Under the pieces are notes generated by a model. That model made no database searches, was not told where the DNA came from, and saw nothing but the letters and a program-made list of their open reading frames with translations. Shown here in pieces: positions 22,576 to 25,866 of a stretch of 25,866 nt of DNA. The first letter of the stretch is position 1; the number at the start of each line of letters is the position of its first letter. The translations under genes and the position numbers were made by a program. Origin of the DNA: an uncultured Oscillibacter sp. (GTDB lineage: Bacteria; Bacillota; Clostridia; Oscillospirales; Oscillospiraceae); assembly GCA_910585245.1 (NCBI GenBank), contig CAJUCO010000036.1, positions 1 through 25,866 on the forward strand. Direction: 5' to 3'.

Positions 22576-23058
22576 ATGGCATACAAACTCAGGCAGACCG
22601 ACGAAGACGTTTTGATTTGCGAAGGCGCCCAGGTCTGCGGCGACGTGACCCTGGGTAAGGGGGTAAACGTCTGGTATAACGCCGTCCTCCGGGGGGACGA
22701 CGGGGCGATTACCGTTGGAGAAAACACCAATATCCAAGACTGCGTCATTCTCCATGAGGAGACCCATGTGGGGGCGGGCTGTACCATTGGCCACGGGGCC
22801 ATCGTCCACGGCTGCACCGTGGGGGACAATGTCCTGGTGGGCATGGGAGCCACCATACTCAACGGCGCGAAAATCGGGGATGACTGCATTGTGGGGGCGG
22901 GAGCCCTGGTTACCGGGAAGCTGGACGCCCCCGCCGGGTCCATGATTTTGGGAAGCCCCGCCAAGGTGGTCCGCCCCCTGACGGCGGAAGAGGTGGAGCG
23001 GAACCGCCGCTCCGCCCAGGGCTACCTGGAGCTGGCGGAGCGCTGCCGCCGGGGGTAA
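22576..23058 (+). CDS. Gamma-class carbonic anhydrase family protein
   Basis: A 160-aa left-handed beta-helix protein built of hexapeptide repeats. The three metal-binding histidines of the gamma-carbonic anhydrase family are present: NIQDCVILHEE (first His) and IGHGAIVHGC (second and third). The C-terminal helix (AEEVERNRRSAQGYLELAERCRR) caps the trimer. It would interconvert CO2 and bicarbonate, although many such proteins (YrdA/PaaY-like) have weak or other activities. ATG with GAGGAG upstream. It is followed after 4 bases by the AI-2E permease gene, suggesting co-transcription. Confidence 0.93.
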   Translation: MAYKLRQTDEDVLICEGAQVCGDVTLGKGVNVWYNAVLRGDDGAITVGENTNIQDCVILHEETHVGAGCTIGHGAIVHGCTVGDNVLVGMGATILNGAKIGDDCIVGAGALVTGKLDAPAGSMILGSPAKVVRPLTAEEVERNRRSAQGYLELAERCRRG

Positions 23059-23062
23059 GGCC

Positions 23063-24211
23063 ATGGACTGGAACCGGGATCAAATCAAGCAGCGTTTGTT
23101 GGTGGTTTGCGGCGGCGTGGCCTTCTACTGCGCCCTGCAAAACCTCCCCGCTGTGGCGGGGGCCCTTCACTGGGTGCTGGGGGTGCTCTCCCCCTTCCTG
23201 GTGGGCGGGGCCATCGCCTTTATTTTAAGCGTCCCCATGCGGGCCATCGAGGCCGGTCTCCCCCGGGGCAGGCGCTGGAAATCGCTCCGCCGTCCCCTGG
23301 CCCTGGTGCTGACGCTGGCGGCCATGACCGGCGTGGTGACCCTGGCGGTCTGCGTCATCAGCCCCGGCGTTGGCGACGCGGTGCGGTCCATCACCGGCCA
23401 GCTCCCCGCCGCCATCCGGCGGATGGAAAAACATCTGGCGGAGCTGGAGGCCTGGCTTCCCCAGCTGGAGACCTTCGCGGCGGGCCTGGAATTTGACTGG
23501 AGGGACCTGACGGAAAAAGCCGTCTCCCTGGTCCGGGACTGGGGCGGCGGGCTGGTGTCCTCCGGCGGCGTCCTCATGGCCGGGGTGGTCAGCGGCGTCA
23601 GCACCTTTGTCATCGGCCTGATTTTCTCCTTTTACATCCTGTTGCAAAAAGAGCGCCTTGGCCGCCAGGGCCGCCAGGTTCTCTACGCCCTCCTTCCCGA
23701 AACCTGGGCGGACCGGATGCTGGAGGTCCTCCGCCTCTCAAACCGGACCTTTTCCAGTTTCCTCTCCGGCCAGTGTGTGGAGGCGGTGATCTTAGGCGCG
23801 CTCTTCGTGGTGGCCATGACCATCTTCCGGATGCCCTATGCCCTGTTGGTGGGGGTTCTCATTGCCCTGACGGCCCTGATCCCGGTGGTGGGGGCCTTCA
23901 TCGGCTGCGTGGTGGGGGCCCTGCTCATCGCCGTGACAAATCCCTGGCAGGCAGTGGGATTTGTGGTCCTCTTTTTAGTGATCCAGCAGGTGGAGGGGAA
24001 TCTGATCTATCCCCACGTGGTGGGAAATTCCGTGGGTTTGCCCTCCATTTGGGTTCTGGCCGCCGTCACCCTGGGCGGCAAGCTGATGGGCGTGGCGGGG
24101 ATGCTGTTTTTCATTCCCCTGTGCTCCGTGTTCTACGCCCTCTTCCGGGGCTTTGTCAAAGAGCGTCTGAAAACCCGCCGGGTTCCCGCGAGAAAATGGC
24201 GGGACCCCTGA
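23063..24211 (+). CDS. AI-2E family transporter
   Basis: A 382-aa integral membrane protein of the AI-2E transporter family (PF01594; YdiK/PerM/YtvI-like). It has about seven to eight membrane helices: two near the N-terminus (residues ~10-60), one at ~72-98, a soluble loop with LAELEAWLPQLETFAAGLEF, and a C-terminal bundle containing SFLSGQCVEAVILGALF, ALIPVVGAFIGCVVGALLIA and the family signature VEGNLIYPHVVGNSVGLP. Members move small solutes or ions, and autoinducer-2 export is shown for only a few, so the substrate is unknown. Its ATG lies 4 bases after the carbonic anhydrase stop. A terminator follows. Confidence 0.92.
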   Translation: MDWNRDQIKQRLLVVCGGVAFYCALQNLPAVAGALHWVLGVLSPFLVGGAIAFILSVPMRAIEAGLPRGRRWKSLRRPLALVLTLAAMTGVVTLAVCVISPGVGDAVRSITGQLPAAIRRMEKHLAELEAWLPQLETFAAGLEFDWRDLTEKAVSLVRDWGGGLVSSGGVLMAGVVSGVSTFVIGLIFSFYILLQKERLGRQGRQVLYALLPETWADRMLEVLRLSNRTFSSFLSGQCVEAVILGALFVVAMTIFRMPYALLVGVLIALTALIPVVGAFIGCVVGALLIAVTNPWQAVGFVVLFLVIQQVEGNLIYPHVVGNSVGLPSIWVLAAVTLGGKLMGVAGMLFFIPLCSVFYALFRGFVKERLKTRRVPARKWRDP

Positions 24212-24217
24212 GGGAGA

Positions 24218-24248
24218 AAAGCCCTCCGGCAAAATGCCGGAGGGCTTT
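24218..24248 (+). terminator. Rho-independent terminator
   Basis: AAAGCCCTCCGGCA (24218-24231) pairs perfectly with TGCCGGAGGGCTTT (24235-24248) around AAA. The trailing U run is short. Confidence 0.8.
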
Positions 24249-24446
24249 CAGCTTGTCAAAAGGTACCGACTAAAATGGAGCGGAAAGGAAAAGACCGCCG
24301 CCGCCTCAAACACAGAGAGCCCCCCCCTAAAAGGGCTGCCGCCCCATCCGAAAGGAGACCGCATTCCCCACTCCCCCGCTGTGGGGAAGCACAGACCACA
24401 CCCGCCCCACCGTTTGAAAAAATGCGGGAACAGCCCAAATTTCCCC
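24249..24446. other. Non-coding region upstream of the XRE operon
   Basis: About 200 bp. It holds a hairpin TTCCCCAC/GTGGGGAA (24364-24371 with 24381-24388) and a smaller AGCCC/GGGCT one (24318-24337). An open frame running through into the XRE gene has no start signal and is not taken as coding. Confidence 0.5.
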
Positions 24447-24475
24447 TTGACAACTTTTCTTGTCAGTGCTATTCT
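24447..24475 (+). promoter_or_regulatory. Promoter of the XRE-DUF3169 operon
   Basis: A consensus -35 TTGACA (24447-24452), a 17-base spacer and -10 TATTCT (24470-24475). The first operator overlaps the -35 and spacer, so binding there would block RNA polymerase. Confidence 0.8.
24448..24465. promoter_or_regulatory. Operator 1 (TGACAA-N6-TTGTCA)
   Basis: Perfect inverted repeat TGACAA (24448-24453) / TTGTCA (24460-24465) with a 6-base spacer, embedded in the promoter. It shares its arms and spacer length with operators 2 and 3. Confidence 0.8.
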
Positions 24476-24479
24476 ATAT

Positions 24480-24499
24480 TTGACAATGATACTTGTCAA
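24480..24499. promoter_or_regulatory. Operator 2 (TTGACAA-N6-TTGTCAA)
   Basis: Perfect 7-bp arms (24480-24486 and 24493-24499) with a 6-base spacer, lying at the expected transcription start. Its centre is 33 bp from operator 1. Confidence 0.8.
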
Positions 24500-24500
24500 T

Positions 24501-24520
24501 TCGACAACCGGCCTTGTCAA
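24501..24520. promoter_or_regulatory. Operator 3 (TCGACAA-N6-TTGTCAA)
   Basis: The third copy has one arm mismatch (C for T) and a 6-base spacer. Its centre is 21 bp (two helical turns) from operator 2, and it ends just before the ribosome site AAAGGAG. Confidence 0.75.
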
Positions 24521-24536
24521 AGAAAGGAGCCCATCC

Positions 24537-24752
24537 ATGCCCTTGTATAACCGGCTGAAAGAGCACCGGGCCCGCCTGGGGGTAAACCAGCAGGAGCTGG
24601 GGCGCCTTGCGGGGGTCTCCCGGCAGACCATCAGCCAAATTGAGCGGGGAGATTATTCCCCCTCCGTGACGCTGGCTCTGAAGCTGGCGAAGATCTGCGC
24701 CGTGCAGGTCGAAGACATTTTTACCTATCAGGAGGACGAATCCCATGAATGA
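24537..24752 (+). CDS. XRE family transcriptional regulator
   Basis: A 71-aa single-domain Cro/CI-type DNA-binding protein. The helix-turn-helix is plain: VNQQELGRLAGVSRQTISQIERGDYSPSVTLALKLA (about residues 18-53), with recognition helix SRQTISQIE. It closely resembles the small regulators paired with DUF3169-type membrane proteins in Firmicutes. The ATG has AAAGGAG 7 bases upstream. Three inverted repeats lie in its promoter, so negative autoregulation is likely (inference). It overlaps the next gene by 8 bases. An upstream in-frame extension is rejected because it lacks a ribosome site. Confidence 0.93.
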   Translation: MPLYNRLKEHRARLGVNQQELGRLAGVSRQTISQIERGDYSPSVTLALKLAKICAVQVEDIFTYQEDESHE

Positions 24753-25503
24753 GAAAAGCGAGAACCGAAAGGCCCTGCCCAAGTTCACCTTGTCCCTGCT
24801 GGGCTCTTTGCTGGCGGGGGGCGCGATTGGCTTTGCCGTTGGCCTTTCCCGGGCGCTGGGCCTGGACGCCGCCGTCCTGGCCGGGGCCCTCAGCTCCGCG
24901 CTGGAGGCTGTCACCCCCTGGGGCATCCCCGTCACCTCGGCGCTGACCCTGGGAGGCTGCTTTATCCTCTACCGTTTCGCCGCGAGAAAATTTGCCGCCT
25001 GGGACGGTGGGGACGAGGACGCGGCCTCGGAGTCCATTGACGCGGCTCTGAGCTGGGTTTTGCTCCTTAGCTCCGTGCAGCTTTTGTGCAACCTGTTTTT
25101 CCTCTCCGCCTTTTGTATCTACTGGCTGGACCGGGACCTCCGCCACCTGGCCCTGGTGGGCGTGTTCCTGCTCTCCTGCGGGCTGGTGATATTTGCCCAG
25201 CAGAAGGCCGTGGACCTGACGCGGCGGATGAACCCGGAGAAGCGGGGCAGCGTCTACGACAGTAAGTTCCAGAAAAAGTGGCTGGACAGCTGCGACGAGT
25301 CGGAGCGCCGCCAAATCGGCGAGGCCAGCTACCGGGCCTACACGGTCACGATCCGCCTGTGCCTGGGGCTGTGGCTGGCGTTGGTTCTTCTGAGCATGGT
25401 GTTTGAGATAAGCCTGCTCCCGGCCTTTGTCCTTCTGCTGGTCTGGGGGACCATGCAGGTGGCCTATGCTTTAGAGAGCATCCGGCTGGGAAAAAGAAAT
25501 TGA
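24745..25503 (+). CDS. DUF3169 family membrane protein
   Basis: A 252-aa membrane protein with about six hydrophobic helices (roughly residues 14-36, 58-78, 100-122, 130-150, 200-220 and 222-242). The middle charged loop MNPEKRGSVYDSKFQKKWLDSCDESERRQIGEASYRAY contains the conserved section that identifies DUF3169. The function is unknown. The gene is almost always found next to a small XRE regulator, as here, where its ATG overlaps the XRE stop by 8 bases. Translational coupling and shared regulation are therefore likely. No catalytic motif is visible. Confidence 0.85.
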   Translation: MNEKSENRKALPKFTLSLLGSLLAGGAIGFAVGLSRALGLDAAVLAGALSSALEAVTPWGIPVTSALTLGGCFILYRFAARKFAAWDGGDEDAASESIDAALSWVLLLSSVQLLCNLFFLSAFCIYWLDRDLRHLALVGVFLLSCGLVIFAQQKAVDLTRRMNPEKRGSVYDSKFQKKWLDSCDESERRQIGEASYRAYTVTIRLCLGLWLALVLLSMVFEISLLPAFVLLLVWGTMQVAYALESIRLGKRN

Positions 25504-25535
25504 AATATACTATCCATCAAAAAGGAGAGAGTTGT

Positions 25536-25697
25536 ATGTACGAGTATAAAGTCCTGTCCCTGACGCTTCGGGAAATGGAAAAGACCCTGAACCAATACGC
25601 CAAGGAGGGCTGGCGTCTGGCGGCGCAGTCCCTCAATATCAGCGTGGGCGTCGTCGTGGGCGCGGTGGTCACCCTGGAACGGAAAATTGAGGAATGA
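25536..25697 (+). CDS. DUF4177-like small protein
   Basis: A 53-aa protein, MYEYKVLSLTLREMEKTLNQ... with the typical NQYAKEGWRLAAQS segment and a closing strand (VVVGAVVTLERK) seen in DUF4177 proteins. The fold is a small alpha/beta unit of unknown role. The ATG at 25536 is chosen for AAAGGAGAG (25521-25529). The in-frame ATG 36 bases earlier overlaps the upstream stop and lacks a site. It is probably the third gene of the XRE-DUF3169 operon, 32 bases after it. Confidence 0.85.
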   Translation: MYEYKVLSLTLREMEKTLNQYAKEGWRLAAQSLNISVGVVVGAVVTLERKIEE

Positions 25698-25739
25698 GAC
25701 GGGTCCGTCCGCTCCCTTTCGATTCATAGCAGAAAAACC

Positions 25740-25814
25740 AGTGGGGCCTGACCCCCTGGTCAGGCCATCCCCCGGATTGGGGAACGGTCCGGCCAGGGGG
25801 GCAGGCCCCACTTT
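25740..25814 (+). terminator. Large GC-rich hairpin, probable operon terminator
   Basis: AGTGGGGCCTG (25740-25750) pairs with CAGGCCCCACT (25802-25812), and CCCCCTGG (25752-25759) with CCAGGGGG (25793-25800), with further pairing inside. Only TTT follows, so it could also be a mobile palindrome rather than a pure terminator. Confidence 0.6.
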
Positions 25815-25866
25815 AGAATCTGTATTCATAAGCGTTTGATCAGTGTGTGGAAATGAGAAATTTTGA

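Noticed and set aside
24234..24536. N-terminal extension of the XRE gene
   Set aside because: It would run through a terminator, the promoter and all three operators. The ATG at 24537 has a proper ribosome site.
1..25866. CRISPR array, insertion sequence or rRNA
   Set aside because: No regularly spaced direct repeats of CRISPR type, no transposase and no rRNA-like sequence were seen.

Overview
The window is GC-rich (clearly above 60% by eye) and reads like a chromosome segment of a low-oxygen gut Firmicute. AddA/AddB instead of RecBCD, strong GGAGG ribosome sites, a DUF378 membrane protein, an XRE-DUF3169 pair and PBSX-type phage genes all point to Clostridia. The high GC and gene style suggest Oscillospiraceae (Flavonifractor/Pseudoflavonifractor-like). 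That placement is an inference, not a search result.

Layout. (1) 1-88: tRNA-Leu(CAG), followed by three nested hairpins and a small helical gene (365-565). (2) 758-13490, minus strand: an unbroken run of 18 tightly packed phage structural genes. In transcription order they are TerS, TerL, portal, capsid protease with a zinc-knuckle-like insert, major capsid protein, three connector/neck proteins, tail sheath, tail tube, a 107-aa protein, a 276-aa Gly/Arg-rich protein, LysM baseplate protein, hub, spike, gp25-like protein, baseplate J and a DUF2313-type protein. (3) 13635-20511, plus strand and divergent from the phage operon: addB-addA. (4) 20601-24211: DUF378 protein, M29 aminopeptidase, a hairpin-rich gap, gamma-class carbonic anhydrase, AI-2E family permease. 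(5) 24447-25697: an XRE repressor behind a promoter with three evenly built inverted-repeat operators, a DUF3169 membrane protein and a DUF4177 mini-protein, closed by a large hairpin.

The phage block is the most unusual part. It encodes a complete myovirus-style head, DNA packaging motor, sheath, tube and baseplate, and every recognisable catalytic motif I checked is intact. I see no integrase, repressor, replication gene, holin, endolysin, tail fibre or normal tape-measure protein, and no tRNA-derived att duplication. The tape-measure slot holds only a low-complexity protein. This looks like a domesticated particle (gene-transfer-agent-like or a short-tailed PBSX-like element) rather than a decaying or complete prophage. 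It shares a 144-bp divergent intergenic region with addAB, the host recombination nuclease.

The other genes are housekeeping or accessory. AddAB processes double-strand breaks. The aminopeptidase, carbonic anhydrase and permease have no obvious functional link to each other. The XRE module looks autoregulated.
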